Assembly: GCF_014701095.1 (NCBI RefSeq)
Contig: NZ_AP023439.1
Location: forward strand, 2,096,001-2,160,000
Source of the DNA: Streptomyces tuirus
GTDB lineage: Bacteria > Actinomycetota > Actinomycetes > Streptomycetales > Streptomycetaceae
Length of the DNA: 64,000 nucleotides
Direction of reading: 5' to 3'
Every line of letters begins with the position of its first letter. The stretch's first letter is position 1. Below, in pieces: positions 1-11,083 of the stretch. Below the pieces are notes generated by a model, which did not search any database, was not told the origin of the DNA, and saw nothing but the letters and a program-made list of their open reading frames with translations. Position numbers and translations under genes: made by a program.

Positions 1-1142
<1,142 letters not shown>

Positions 1143-1250
1143 TTATGGCCTGCCGGGCCCTTTTGGAAGCCGTCGTTCCGGGGGCTCCTCGACCGCGCTG
1201 TGGAGAAGATCTGGATAATCTCTGGAGTTCGCGAGGGGAGGGAGGAACGC

Positions 1251-3062
1251 GTGGAACTGCCCAACGGCCACCCGTGCCCGGAGTGCGGCGCGCCCAGACA
1301 GCGGGACAACACCCCGACCTGCGCCTGCACGCACCGTGCCGCCGAGGCCCTCCGCGACGCCCGCACGGCGCAGGCGGCGGCAGCGGAGGATTTCGACCCG
1401 CTGCGGATCCGCCCGTACGTGGAGATCGACGCCGGGGCCTCCGGCGACCCGGGCGGGGCCACGGCACCGTCGAACAACCCGGCCGACCCCACCCCGCACG
1501 ACACCGCCCTACGACCGGGAACCGGCCCGGCGGAGGCATCACCTGCCCAGGGGGCCGGGCACGAGGGCGGCGCCCAGGGCCCAGCCACAACGGGCAACGG
1601 CGTCACACCCCCGCGCGCGACCGAGGGCACACAGAGGCCAGCCACAACGGGCAACCCCGCCACATCCCCGCACGGAGCCGACCCCCAGCCCACCGGAAAC
1701 GGCGCTGCGGAGGCACCCCGGCCCCAGGACCCCGGGCAGACGACCGAGGGCGGCGCCCAGGGCCCAGCCACAGCGGGCAACGGCGCCACACTCCGGCACG
1801 CGACCGATGGCACACAGAGGCCAGCCACAACGGGCAACCCCGCCACACCCCCGCACGGAGCCGACCCCCAGCCCACCGGAAACGGCGCTGCGGAGGCACC
1901 CCGGCCCCAGGACCCCGGGCCCGTGGCCGAAGGCGGCGCCCAGGGCCCAGCCACAACGGGCAACCCCGCCACACCCACGCACGGAGCCGACCCCCAGCCC
2001 ACCGGAAACGGCGCTGCGGAGGCACCCCGGCCCCAGGACCCCGGGCAGACGACCGAGGGCGGCGCCCAGGGCCCAGCCACAACGGGCAACGGCGCCCCAC
2101 TCCCGCGCGCGACCGAGGGCACACAGAGGCCAGCCACAACGGGCAACACCGCCACACCCCCGCACGGAGCCGACCCCCAGCCCACCGGAAACGGCGCTGC
2201 GGAGGCTCCCCGGCCCCAGGACCCCGGGCCCGTGGCCGAAGGCGCACCCGCCGAGGCCACCATGCCCCTGCGCCCCGTCGGCCCGGACGCGACCGCCGTA
2301 CTGCCGGCGGCCTCCGCCGGCTCGGCGCTTCCGGCTCCCCCGGCTCCCGCCGTGACCGAGCCGAGCGTCACCGATCTGCGCCTGTTCGACGGCACGGCCG
2401 GGGCGGATCGCGGCGCCGCGGAAGCGGGTGGGCCCGGCGCGGGCAGACCCGGGCGGCGGCGCCGGAACCTCCTCGTCGTCGCGGCCGGCGCCGGTGTCGC
2501 CGTCGTCGCGGCGGCGGGGTATGCGAGCGGGCTGTTCTCCTACGAGAGTCCCTCCCGGGACACCGCCCTGCCGGACGGCATCCGCGCGAGCGTGCCGGAC
2601 GCCCGGTCGAGCAGCGCGGCGTCCACGCCCGCGCGGGGCGGCGCCTCGGCCGCTCCCGCGGCCCCGGCCGCACCGCCGCCGTCGCCGTCCCGCAGCGGGA
2701 GCCCGTCCGCCTCGCCGTCCGGGCCGAGCGCCTCGGCGAGCTCGCCGCAGTCGCCCTCGGCGTCGGCTCCGCAGCCGTCGGGCTCGGCGACCGGCCCCGG
2801 GCAGGCGCCCCCGGACAACGGCCGTCAGAAGACCGGCCCCGCCGTCCTGCGCCTCGGCGACCGCGGCCCGGAGGTCACCGAACTCCAGCTCCGCCTGCGC
2901 CAGTTGGTGCTCTACACCGACGAAGCCGACGGCACCTTCGACGACCGCCTTGCGGACGCGGTCCGCACCTACCAGTGGTCGCGCGGTGTCCAGAGCGACG
3001 AACTCGGCGTCTACGACCGGCCGACCCGGGAGAAGCTGGAGTCGGAAACCCGGGAGCCGTGA
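1251..3062 (+). CDS. Zinc-ribbon, repeat-rich, single-pass membrane protein with C-terminal peptidoglycan-binding domain
   Basis: 603 aa from GTG 1251, chosen because GGGAGG lies just upstream and a Cys cluster follows at once (C9, C12, C24, C26, a small zinc-ribbon-like knuckle). Residues about 106-330 are four Pro/Gly/Thr-rich tandem repeats. One transmembrane helix lies near residues 404-430 after an Arg stop-transfer run, then comes a Ser/Pro-rich extracytoplasmic linker, and residues about 530-600 form a PG_binding_1 domain (LRLGDRGPEVTELQLRLRQL). The topology suggests a cytoplasmic zinc ribbon connected to a cell-wall-binding outer domain. The open frame extends far upstream to 132, but that part is antisense to the MFS gene and has no start signal. 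Specific function is unknown. Confidence 0.8.
   Translation: MELPNGHPCPECGAPRQRDNTPTCACTHRAAEALRDARTAQAAAAEDFDPLRIRPYVEIDAGASGDPGGATAPSNNPADPTPHDTALRPGTGPAEASPAQGAGHEGGAQGPATTGNGVTPPRATEGTQRPATTGNPATSPHGADPQPTGNGAAEAPRPQDPGQTTEGGAQGPATAGNGATLRHATDGTQRPATTGNPATPPHGADPQPTGNGAAEAPRPQDPGPVAEGGAQGPATTGNPATPTHGADPQPTGNGAAEAPRPQDPGQTTEGGAQGPATTGNGAPLPRATEGTQRPATTGNTATPPHGADPQPTGNGAAEAPRPQDPGPVAEGAPAEATMPLRPVGPDATAVLPAASAGSALPAPPAPAVTEPSVTDLRLFDGTAGADRGAAEAGGPGAGRPGRRRRNLLVVAAGAGVAVVAAAGYASGLFSYESPSRDTALPDGIRASVPDARSSSAASTPARGGASAAPAAPAAPPPSPSRSGSPSASPSGPSASASSPQSPSASAPQPSGSATGPGQAPPDNGRQKTGPAVLRLGDRGPEVTELQLRLRQLVLYTDEADGTFDDRLADAVRTYQWSRGVQSDELGVYDRPTREKLESETREP
1566..2240 (+). repeat. Intragenic tandem repeat, four units of 183/183/126/183 bp
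   Basis: Units begin at 1566, 1749, 1932 and 2058, each starting GGAQGPAT and containing TGNGAAEAPRPQDPG. Units 1, 2 and 4 are 61 codons; unit 3 is 42 codons and lacks 19 internal codons. All lengths are multiples of three, so gain or loss of units keeps the frame. DNA identity is very high, which explains why several other frames are also open here. Confidence 0.95.
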
Positions 3063-3123
3063 CCGGCCCGGGCGGAATCCTCTCCCTCCGCGTGAACCGG
3101 GCAGCGGGACGGGCGGCCGCGGT

Positions 3124-3783
3124 TCACCCGATGTGGAGGCGGATCGTCCCGTCGCCCACGGCCTCCACCCGTACCTGCGTCAGGTCCTCCACCACCACGT
3201 CCGGCTCGTGGATCGCGGCGCGGGGCCCGATCCCGACGACCGTCATCCCGGCGGCGCGCCCCGCCGCTATCCCGGCTCCGGAGTCCTCGAACACCACACA
3301 GTCCGCGGGCGCGATCCCCAGCTCGGCGGCGCCCTTCAGGAAGCCCTCCGGGTCGGGCTTGCTCGCCCCGACGGACTCCGCCGTCACCCGCACCTCGGGC
3401 TGCTCCAGACCCGCCGCCGCCATCCGCGCCGTCGACAGCGGCACATCGGCGGAGGTCACCAGCGCGTGCGGGAGCCCCCGCAGCGAGGCCAGGAACTCCG
3501 GCGCCCCCGGGATCGCGACGACACCGTCGGTGTCGGCCGTCTCCTCGGCGAGCATCCGGGCGTTGTCGGCGTGGTTCTGCTCCATGGGCCGCTCGGGCAG
3601 CAGCAGCGCCATGGAGGCGTAGCCCTGCCGGCCGTGGACGACCTTCATGACCTCGTCCCCGTCGAGCCCGTGACGCTCGGCCCAGCGCCGCCAGACGCGT
3701 TCGACCGAGGCGTCGGAGTTGACGAGGGTGCCGTCCATGTCCAGCAGGAGGGCGCGGGCGGTGAGCACGGCGGTGGCCGTCAT
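3124..3783 (-). CDS. HAD-superfamily phosphatase (subfamily IA type)
   Basis: 219 aa. Start ATG 3783, with GGAG six bases upstream; the frame is open further to 3861 but that extension lacks a ribosome site. Motif I is DMDGTLVNSD, so the nucleophile Asp and the acid/base Asp are present. Motif II is TSAD, the conserved Lys is in GASKPDPEGF, and motif III is VFEDSGAGIAAG. The order and spacing match the beta-phosphoglucomutase/sugar-phosphatase branch, which hydrolyses small sugar phosphates or similar monoesters. The substrate is not predictable from sequence. It is convergent with the gene ending at 3062. Upstream lies about 200 bp before the cation transporter gene on the same strand. Confidence 0.88.
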   Translation of the reverse strand: MTATAVLTARALLLDMDGTLVNSDASVERVWRRWAERHGLDGDEVMKVVHGRQGYASMALLLPERPMEQNHADNARMLAEETADTDGVVAIPGAPEFLASLRGLPHALVTSADVPLSTARMAAAGLEQPEVRVTAESVGASKPDPEGFLKGAAELGIAPADCVVFEDSGAGIAAGRAAGMTVVGIGPRAAIHEPDVVVEDLTQVRVEAVGDGTIRLHIG

Positions 3784-3986
3784 CGGCAGCTCCAAGGCTC
3801 GGGGCGCGTTCCAGCGCGGGAGGGGGCGGACGACGGATCGCGACCATGCCCCGGGGGACAAGGCGGCCCCGCCCGCCGGTCAGGGAAAACGAGCGGAGGC
3901 CACTTTGTTCCTCCACGGTACAAAACAAGGCGGCCTTCGCGCCAGGGGCCCCCGCGGACGTTCATCCGCTGTTCAGCCCGTCGGAC

Positions 3987-4568
3987 TCAGCCGGTCACGG
4001 CCTCCCACAGGCTCCACAGCCCGAGCCCCAGCATGACCAGCGCCGCGATCTGCGTGATCAGCCGCAGCGGCACCTTCTTCATCAGCGCCTTGCCGCCGAC
4101 GATGCCGAGCCCGGCCACGGCCCACAGCGCCAGCACCGCGCCCAGGCCGACGGAGAGCGGGTCGTCGTAGCGGGCGGCCAGGTTCGCGGTCATGATCTGG
4201 GTCAGATCACCGAACTCGGCGACCAGGATGAGCATGAATCCGGCGCCGGAGACCTTCCAGAAGGACTGGTTCTCCGGCTTGCGGATCTCCTCCTCGTCCT
4301 CGCCCTTCCTCAGCAGCAGCACAGCGGCCCCGCCCAGGAACAGCACGCCCGTGAGGGCCTGCACGATCTGCTGCGGCAGCAGCGTCAGCACACTTCCGGC
4401 GGCGACGGCGAGCGCGACGTGCAGCGCGAAGGCGGCGGCGACACCGGCGAAGACGTAGGAGGCGCGGTAGCGGGTGCCGAGGACGAGGCCGGCGAGGGCG
4501 GTCTTGTCCGGCAGTTCTGCGAGGAAGACGACGCCGAAGACGACGGCCGTCACGGTCAGGCTGATCAA
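3987..4568 (-). CDS. GDT1/TMEM165 (UPF0016) family divalent cation transporter, probably Mn2+
   Basis: 193 aa from TTG 4568, favoured by GAGGAA just upstream and because the protein then starts directly at the first helix. The family signature E-x-x-D-K/L-T occurs twice: ELPDKT at residues 18-23 and EFGDLT at 118-123, one per inverted half. A charged loop (RKGEDEEEIRKPEN) separates the halves. About six hydrophobic helices are present. Family members export Mn2+ or exchange Ca2+/Mn2+ for protons. The putative yybP-ykoY riboswitch at 4670-4800 on the same strand fits a manganese-efflux role. Length is normal for bacterial members. Confidence 0.88.
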   Translation of the reverse strand: MISLTVTAVVFGVVFLAELPDKTALAGLVLGTRYRASYVFAGVAAAFALHVALAVAAGSVLTLLPQQIVQALTGVLFLGGAAVLLLRKGEDEEEIRKPENQSFWKVSGAGFMLILVAEFGDLTQIMTANLAARYDDPLSVGLGAVLALWAVAGLGIVGGKALMKKVPLRLITQIAALVMLGLGLWSLWEAVTG

Positions 4569-4669
4569 GGGTTCCTCAATCGGTCGGGGCTGCCCCACCG
4601 AGAGTGCTGGACTTTCGCACACGACACCTCGGCACGGCAGCACACGCGGGACCCGCGCCGGAGGGCACG

Positions 4670-4800
4670 GGCGTGCACTGCTTTGCCGAAGGTCTCGCTG
4701 GCGGGTCCTGGAAAGGACCGCCTCCGGGCGCCGGCTCAGGCGGGCTGAGCAGTATGTCGACGGTCCGGCGAAGAGCTACTCCCCTTCTGCGCCGTCCATG
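4670..4800 (-). promoter_or_regulatory. Probable yybP-ykoY (manganese) riboswitch leader
   Basis: On the minus strand the leader contains GGGGAGTAGC (4784 to 4775), then a GTCGACATACTG block near 4761-4750, and GAGACCTTCGGC (4696 to 4685). These are the conserved 5' and 3' blocks of the yybP-ykoY aptamer as I know it, in the right order, with a stem region between them. It ends about 100 nt upstream of the GDT1-type transporter start. Class members sense Mn2+ and commonly precede Mn exporters including this family. The boundary is approximate and no covariance scan was run. Confidence 0.72.
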
Positions 4801-4840
4801 GTACGGGACGCGGCCGAAGTGAAAAGTTTCGCCTCGAACC

Positions 4841-4869
4841 TTGTCATGTCATGACCGCGTCACTAACTT
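4841..4869 (+). promoter_or_regulatory. Sigma70-type promoter for the secreted nuclease
   Basis: TTGTCA at 4841-4846, a 17-bp spacer, and TAACTT at 4864-4869 match the HrdB consensus well. Transcription would begin near 4876, about 80 nt before the ATG at 4958. Confidence 0.6.
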
Positions 4870-4957
4870 CTCACCGGGCGCACACCTGTGCGCAACACGG
4901 CACCGCGAGCATTCCCCTGCTCGCAAGCCAGCACCCCCACCTCCCCAGGGAGTTCGC

Positions 4958-5602
4958 ATGCCCAGGTTCTACGCGCGTCGACGGCTGAGCGTGGCGGCGG
5001 CGGCCACCGCGCTCATATCCTCCGTGGCCCTCTTCAACGCCCCCACGGCCTCCGCCGCCCTCCCGACCCCGGTGAGCGGCGCCACCGCCCGCAGCTACCT
5101 CGCCTCGCTCACCGTCGCGACCGAGGACCGCACCGGCTACAACCGCGACCTCTTCCCGCACTGGATCACCCAGTCCGGCACCTGCAACACCCGCGAGGTC
5201 GTCCTCAAGCGCGACGGCACCAACGTCCAGCAGGACTCCTCCTGCGCCGCCACCAGCGGCAGCTGGTACTCCCCCTATGACGGCGCCACCTGGTCCGCCG
5301 CCTCCGACCTGGACATCGACCACCTGGTCCCGCTGGCCGAGGCCTGGGATTCCGGCGCCGACTCCTGGACGACGTCCCGCCGCCAGTCCTTCGCCAACGA
5401 CCTCACCCGCCCGCAGCTCATCGCGGTCACCGACAACGTCAACCAGGCCAAGGGCGACCAGGACCCCGCCACCTGGATGCCCTCCCGGACGGCGTACCGC
5501 TGCACCTACGTCCGCGCCTGGGTGCAGGTGAAGTACTACTACGGCCTCTCGGTCGACTCGGCCGAGAAGTCCGCGCTGACGAACCACCTCGCGAGCTGCT
5601 GA
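4958..5602 (+). CDS. Secreted HNH-type nuclease (DUF1524-like)
   Basis: 214 aa. Start ATG 4958 after AGGGAG; the upstream in-frame extension precedes the signal peptide and is not credible. Residues 1-33 form a classical signal peptide (Arg-rich n-region, hydrophobic core, ASA cleavage site before A34). The mature part carries the HNH core: DIDHLVPLAEAWDSGA around residues 119-134 with catalytic His122, then DLTRPQLIAVTDNVNQAKG with the Asn and Lys positions of the second half. Three Cys residues could allow a disulfide. Such proteins are extracellular DNases/RNases used for nutrient release or developmental DNA turnover. It is followed after 78 bp by phoD-like, which may reflect shared phosphate scavenging. 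Confidence 0.88.
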   Translation: MPRFYARRRLSVAAAATALISSVALFNAPTASAALPTPVSGATARSYLASLTVATEDRTGYNRDLFPHWITQSGTCNTREVVLKRDGTNVQQDSSCAATSGSWYSPYDGATWSAASDLDIDHLVPLAEAWDSGADSWTTSRRQSFANDLTRPQLIAVTDNVNQAKGDQDPATWMPSRTAYRCTYVRAWVQVKYYYGLSVDSAEKSALTNHLASC

Positions 5603-5680
5603 CACGCTGATCTCGTGTCGGGACCTCCCCGCCGGCCTCCGTCGCTGCGTACCGTACGGGGCGACGGAGAGGGGAAGGAC

Positions 5681-7318
<1,638 letters not shown>

Positions 7319-7512
7319 CCTCCCTGTTCCGCCCGTTTGTCGCGCTGTGACCGGCGATGCCCCGTAATGCTGGTGAGGCATCCCACAGCGACCGTCAATC
7401 CTGTCCCACGGGACTCGGTTACCGCTCCCGGCGACGGCATGATGAGGCGGACCGTCCGCTTCCCATCCGGCGGACCGCCGAGACGCGCCCCACACGCCCG
7501 GGAGTCCCACCC

Positions 7513-9615
7513 TTGTCTGCGCCGCCCGAGGAAACCGAGGAATCCATAACCCCCGGGGAATCCCCAACCTCCGGGGAATGCCTCACCCCCGAGGAATGCC
7601 TAACCCCCGGGGAATGCCTCACCCCCGAGGAATCCGTACCACCCCAGGAATCCGTACCACCCGAGGGACCCGGACCGGCCGCGGGACCCGCGCCTGTCTC
7701 CGTCGCCCTGGTCGGCGCCGGGCCGCGCGGCACCAGCGTCCTGGAACGCCTGTGCGCCTCCGCGCCGGAACTCCTGCCGCCCGGCGCCCGGTTGACCGTC
7801 CATGTGATCGATCCGGACCCGCCCGGCCCGGGCCGGGTCTGGCGCACCTCCCAGTCGCCCGAGCTGCTGATGAACACCGTGGCCTGCCAGGTGACCCTGT
7901 TCACCGACGACAGCGTGGACTGCTCGGGCCCGATCCGCCCCGGTCCGAGCCTGCACGAGTGGGCGGGCGGCGGGCTGGGCCCGGACGAGTACCCGACCCG
8001 GGCCGACTACGGCCGCTATCTGGAGTGGGTGTTCGCCGAGGTCGTACGGCAGGCGCCGCCGGCCGTGCGGGTCGAGACGCACCGGGCACGTGCGGTCCGG
8101 CTCGACGACGCTCCCGGCGGCCACCAGACCCTCGCCCTCGACGACGGCCGCACCCTGACCGGCCTGTCGGCGGTGGTGCTGGCCCAGGGGCATCTGCCGA
8201 GGACCGCCGGCCCGGACCTGCTGCGGCCCGCGGCCCACGCCGCGCGGCACGGCCTGCGCCACGTCCCGCCCGCGAACCCGGCCGATGTCGACCTGTCCGC
8301 GATACCCCCGGCCGAACCCGTCCTGCTGCGCGGCCTCGGTCTCAACTTCTTCGACCACACGGCCCTGTTGACTACCGGGCGGGGCGGCCGATTCGTCCGG
8401 GACGGCGAGGGCCTGCGCTACCTTCCCTCCGGCCGTGAGCCGCGGCTCTTCGCCGGTTCACGGCGCGGCGTGCCGTACCAGGCGCGCGGCGACAACGCGA
8501 AGGGGCCCTACGGCCGGCACGTCCCGCTCGTCCTCACCCCGGAGGTGATCGCCGGGTTCCGCAAGCGCGCGGACTCCGGGGAGGCGCCCGATTTCCGCAC
8601 GGAGATATGGCCGTTGGTGGCGAAGGAGGTGGAGACGGTCTACTACGGCACGCTGATCCGGCGGGCCGCGTCCCGTGCGGGGCGGGAGCGGGAGCCGGAG
8701 TGGCGACAAGAGCCGGATGGGCAGGACGAGTTCACCGACCGCTTCCTCGCCGTCCCGCACGGCGATCCCCTGGAGGCGTCGCTGCTCACGGAGTTCGGGG
8801 TGCCGGACGCCGAGCGCTGGTGCTGGGAGCGGGTCTCCCGCCCGTACGCGGGGCGGGAGTTCGCGCATGGCGGCGCATGGCGCGACTGGCTGCTGGCGCA
8901 TCTGCGCGAGGACGCGGCCCAAGCCGCCCTGGGCAATGTGCACGGCCCGCTGAAGGCGGCCCTGGACGTGCTGCGCGACCTGCGCAACGAACTCCGGCTG
9001 ATCGTCGACCACGGCGGCCTGTCCGGCGTCTCCCGCCGTGAGCACCTGGACCGCTGGTACACGCCGCTCAACGCGTTCCTGTCCATCGGCCCGCCGCGCC
9101 GCCGCATCGAGGAACTCGTGGCGTTGATGGAGGCGGGGGTGGTGCGGGTGCTCGGGCCGCGGCTGCGGGTGTCGGAGGAGGACGGCGGCTGGGCGGCGCA
9201 CTCCCCCGACGTGCCGGGACCGGCGGTCCGTGTGAGGACCCTCATAGAGGCCCGCCTGCCGGAGCCCGACCTTCGGCACACCGCCGACGAGCTCCTGGCC
9301 GGTCTGCTGTGGAGCGGGCAGTGCCGCCCGCACGTCGTGGACGGTTACGAGACAGGGGGGTTGGACGTCACGGCGCGCCCCTATCGGCTGATGGATCGTC
9401 AAGGAGTTGTGCACACAAGGCGGTTCGCGTTCGGCGTGCCGACAGAAGGCGTGCACTGGGTCACCGCCGCGGGAGCCCGGCCAGGGGTGGATTCGGTCAC
9501 TCTCTCGGACGCGGACGCGGTGGCGAGAGCCGCTCTGCGTGCGGCTGCGCCCGGGGCCGAGCCCCAACGCGAGGCAAAGCAGTGGCCAAATGTTGAACTT
9601 GCAAGTATCAATTAG
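7513..9615 (+). CDS. FAD/NAD(P)-binding protein (NAD_binding_9 type)
   Basis: About 700 aa if it starts at TTG 7513, which has CGGGAG upstream; the frame is open back to ATG 7357 with no ribosome site, so the start is uncertain. Residues about 12-53 are a 6-aa tandem repeat (see repeat entry). The Rossmann dinucleotide motif VALVGAGPRGTSVLERL follows, typical of the FAD-NAD(P)-binding family PF13454. Downstream blocks include DNAKGPYGRHVPL and RPYAGREFAHGG. Members are large soluble flavoproteins without an assigned reaction; some are annotated only as FAD/NAD(P)-binding. The stop codon overlaps an iron box that belongs to the following gene. Confidence 0.75.
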   Translation: MSAPPEETEESITPGESPTSGECLTPEECLTPGECLTPEESVPPQESVPPEGPGPAAGPAPVSVALVGAGPRGTSVLERLCASAPELLPPGARLTVHVIDPDPPGPGRVWRTSQSPELLMNTVACQVTLFTDDSVDCSGPIRPGPSLHEWAGGGLGPDEYPTRADYGRYLEWVFAEVVRQAPPAVRVETHRARAVRLDDAPGGHQTLALDDGRTLTGLSAVVLAQGHLPRTAGPDLLRPAAHAARHGLRHVPPANPADVDLSAIPPAEPVLLRGLGLNFFDHTALLTTGRGGRFVRDGEGLRYLPSGREPRLFAGSRRGVPYQARGDNAKGPYGRHVPLVLTPEVIAGFRKRADSGEAPDFRTEIWPLVAKEVETVYYGTLIRRAASRAGREREPEWRQEPDGQDEFTDRFLAVPHGDPLEASLLTEFGVPDAERWCWERVSRPYAGREFAHGGAWRDWLLAHLREDAAQAALGNVHGPLKAALDVLRDLRNELRLIVDHGGLSGVSRREHLDRWYTPLNAFLSIGPPRRRIEELVALMEAGVVRVLGPRLRVSEEDGGWAAHSPDVPGPAVRVRTLIEARLPEPDLRHTADELLAGLLWSGQCRPHVVDGYETGGLDVTARPYRLMDRQGVVHTRRFAFGVPTEGVHWVTAAGARPGVDSVTLSDADAVARAALRAAAPGAEPQREAKQWPNVELASIN
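7547..7672 (+). repeat. Seven 18-bp tandem repeats at the 5' end of the flavoprotein gene
   Basis: Units of 18 bp with consensus close to TCACCCCCGGGGAATGCC run from 7547 to 7672. They encode degenerate hexapeptides such as TPGECL and TPEESV. Each unit holds a CCCCGGGG or CCCGAGG core that can self-pair. The length keeps the frame. Confidence 0.9.
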
Positions 9616-9628
9616 GCACACCTAACCT
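9607..9628. promoter_or_regulatory. Iron box (DmdR1/IdeR-type operator)
   Basis: TTAGGCACACCTAA at 9612-9625 is an interrupted palindrome matching 14 of the 19 positions of the actinobacterial iron-box consensus TTAGGTTAGGCTCACCTAA when aligned from 9607. It lies 74-92 bp before the DoxX start and overlaps the stop codon of the preceding gene. A TATCAAT sequence at 9606-9612 could be the -10 of the DoxX promoter, which would put the box over the start site. Confidence 0.6.
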
Positions 9629-9698
9629 GGGCTGCTCCGCGGTACCCGTACCCGACCGGTCCGCCCAGGGCCGGCCAACCGAAGGAGTGACCCCCCAC

Positions 9699-10151
9699 AT
9701 GACCGCTCGCCTCAACGGCGCTCAGCCGTACGCGCTCGGCCTGTTCCGGATCGTCGTCGGCCTGCTGTTCGCCTGCCACGGCGCCGTCGCGCTCTTCGGT
9801 GTCCTCGGCGGCGCGGACGGCAAGGGCGGCACCGCCGCGACCGGCGCCTGGCCGAACTGGTACGCGGCCGTCATCGAACTCGTCGGCGGCGTCCTGGTGC
9901 TGCTGGGCCTCGGCACCCGCGTCGCGGCGTTCATCTCCTCCGGGGCGATGGCGTACGCCTACTTCAAGGTCCACCAGCCCCAGGGCCTGTGGCCGATCGA
10001 GAACAGCGGCGAGGGGGCGGCGATGTACTGCTGGGCCATGTTCCTGCTGATCTTCACCGGCTCCGGCGCGTTCGGCCTGGACCGGCTGCTGTCGAAGCGC
10101 ACCTCGACCCAGGAGCAGCGCTCCGCGGACCGGACGCCGGTGGCCGCCTGA
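9699..10151 (+). CDS. DoxX family membrane protein, probably iron-regulated
   Basis: 150 aa. ATG 9699 lies 11 bp after a strong GAAGGAG; an upstream in-frame GTG at 9687 overlaps that ribosome site and is rejected. Four hydrophobic helices are visible (LFRIVVGLLFACHGAVALFG first), with the Arg/His pattern of DoxX in helix 1 and AYAYFKVHQPQG after helix 3. DoxX proteins are small membrane subunits tied to quinone/thiol redox or redox-stress complexes in other bacteria. The iron box just upstream suggests repression by an iron-loaded DtxR-type regulator. A hairpin terminator follows. Confidence 0.85.
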   Translation: MTARLNGAQPYALGLFRIVVGLLFACHGAVALFGVLGGADGKGGTAATGAWPNWYAAVIELVGGVLVLLGLGTRVAAFISSGAMAYAYFKVHQPQGLWPIENSGEGAAMYCWAMFLLIFTGSGAFGLDRLLSKRTSTQEQRSADRTPVAA

Positions 10152-10176
10152 GCCACCCGTCCCGCCGGGCACACAG

Positions 10177-10204
10177 CGGCGCCTTCCCCGCGGGGGAGGC
10201 GCCG
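10177..10204 (+). terminator. Hairpin terminator after DoxX gene
   Basis: CGGCGCCTTCCCC and GGGGAGGCGCCG pair with one bulged T, giving a stable GC stem 26 bp after the stop. There is only a short T-containing tail, as usual in Streptomyces. Confidence 0.6.
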
Positions 10205-10433
10205 TCTCGTCCGTAGCGGCCCACGATCAGCACATCGGCTGTGAAACCCGCATAGAGGACGGCACAGCCGGGCGAGCCGCTACGAGATGAACAGTCCGCA
10301 CCGAACGTATGAGCCCCCCGTGAACCGCCCGTCACACCCCGGGCGTACGCTCTATGGCTGTCATGGCCACCCCTGCCGCTCCCCGCGCCACCGCGGCACG
10401 GTCTGGCCCACGGGGGAGCCACGGGGAGTTGCG

Positions 10434-11030
10434 GTGCTGGAGCAAGTGGGGCTGCCGATCGGCAGCCCGTGGATATACGCGGTGGTGGCCCTGTCCGTGC
10501 TGCTCGACGTGTTCCTGCCGGTGCTGCCCAGCGGCGTCCTGGTGATCACGGCGGCCACGGCGGCGGCAGCGGGCACGGCGACCGACGTGCCCGACATCCT
10601 CGCCCTGACCCTCTGCGCGGCCACCGCCTCCGTCCTGGGCGACCTGGTCGCCTACCGCCTCGCCCGGCGCGGCGGCGCCCGCCTGGACCGCGCGATCTCC
10701 CGCTCCCGGCGGCTGACCACCGCCCAGCGGCGACTCGGCGCGGCCCTCGCCCGGGGCGGCGGCGCCCTGGTCGTCCTCGCGCGTTTCGCCCCCGCCGGCC
10801 GCTCCGTGGTCTCCTTCGGCGCGGGCGCCGCCCACCGCCGCGCCCGCGACTTCCTGCCCTGGTCGGCCCTGGCCGGCTTCGCCTGGGCCGTGTACAGCGT
10901 CGCCCTCGGCTGGTTCGGCGCCCACTGGCTGGGCGCGACCTGGCTGGCGACGGCGGTGTCGGTGGGGGCGCTGTTCGCCGCCGGGGCGGGGGCGGCGTTC
11001 CTGGTGCGGCGCGAGCCGCGGACGTCGTAG
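10434..11030 (+). CDS. DedA/SNARE-associated (VTT domain) membrane protein
   Basis: 198 aa from GTG 10434, which has CGGGGAG five bases upstream; a longer in-frame reading from 10287 lacks support. The sequence opens with LEQVGLPIGSPWIYAVVALSV and the family's hydrophobic hairpin with conserved Pro (LLDVFLPVLPSG), then GDLVAYRLARRGG, and RFAPAGRSVVSFGAG, the Arg-containing block conserved in DedA proteins. DedA members act in lipid flipping (undecaprenyl phosphate or phospholipid) and membrane energetics. It is followed after 53 bp by a PAP2-family gene, so the two may work together in lipid-carrier recycling; that link is inferred. A second DedA gene is at 22082. Confidence 0.85.
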   Translation: MLEQVGLPIGSPWIYAVVALSVLLDVFLPVLPSGVLVITAATAAAAGTATDVPDILALTLCAATASVLGDLVAYRLARRGGARLDRAISRSRRLTTAQRRLGAALARGGGALVVLARFAPAGRSVVSFGAGAAHRRARDFLPWSALAGFAWAVYSVALGWFGAHWLGATWLATAVSVGALFAAGAGAAFLVRREPRTS

Positions 11031-11083
11031 ACCGGGCTCCGGCTCACCACCACGACCACCCAGACCTGGAAGCGGCTGAGACA

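Noticed and set aside
1539..2247. Repeats in other frames read as proteins
   Set aside because: They arise because the tandem repeat has no stops in several frames; only the + frame from 1251 has domains at both ends.
3880..3903. Seven-codon leader ORF (GTG...TGA) with GGAGGAA upstream, before the HAD phosphatase gene
   Set aside because: A -10-like TACCGT overlaps the ribosome site, so the elements conflict; no attenuator link to the HAD gene could be shown.
7547..7672. CRISPR-like array
   Set aside because: Units are 18-bp contiguous with no spacers and lie in a coding frame.
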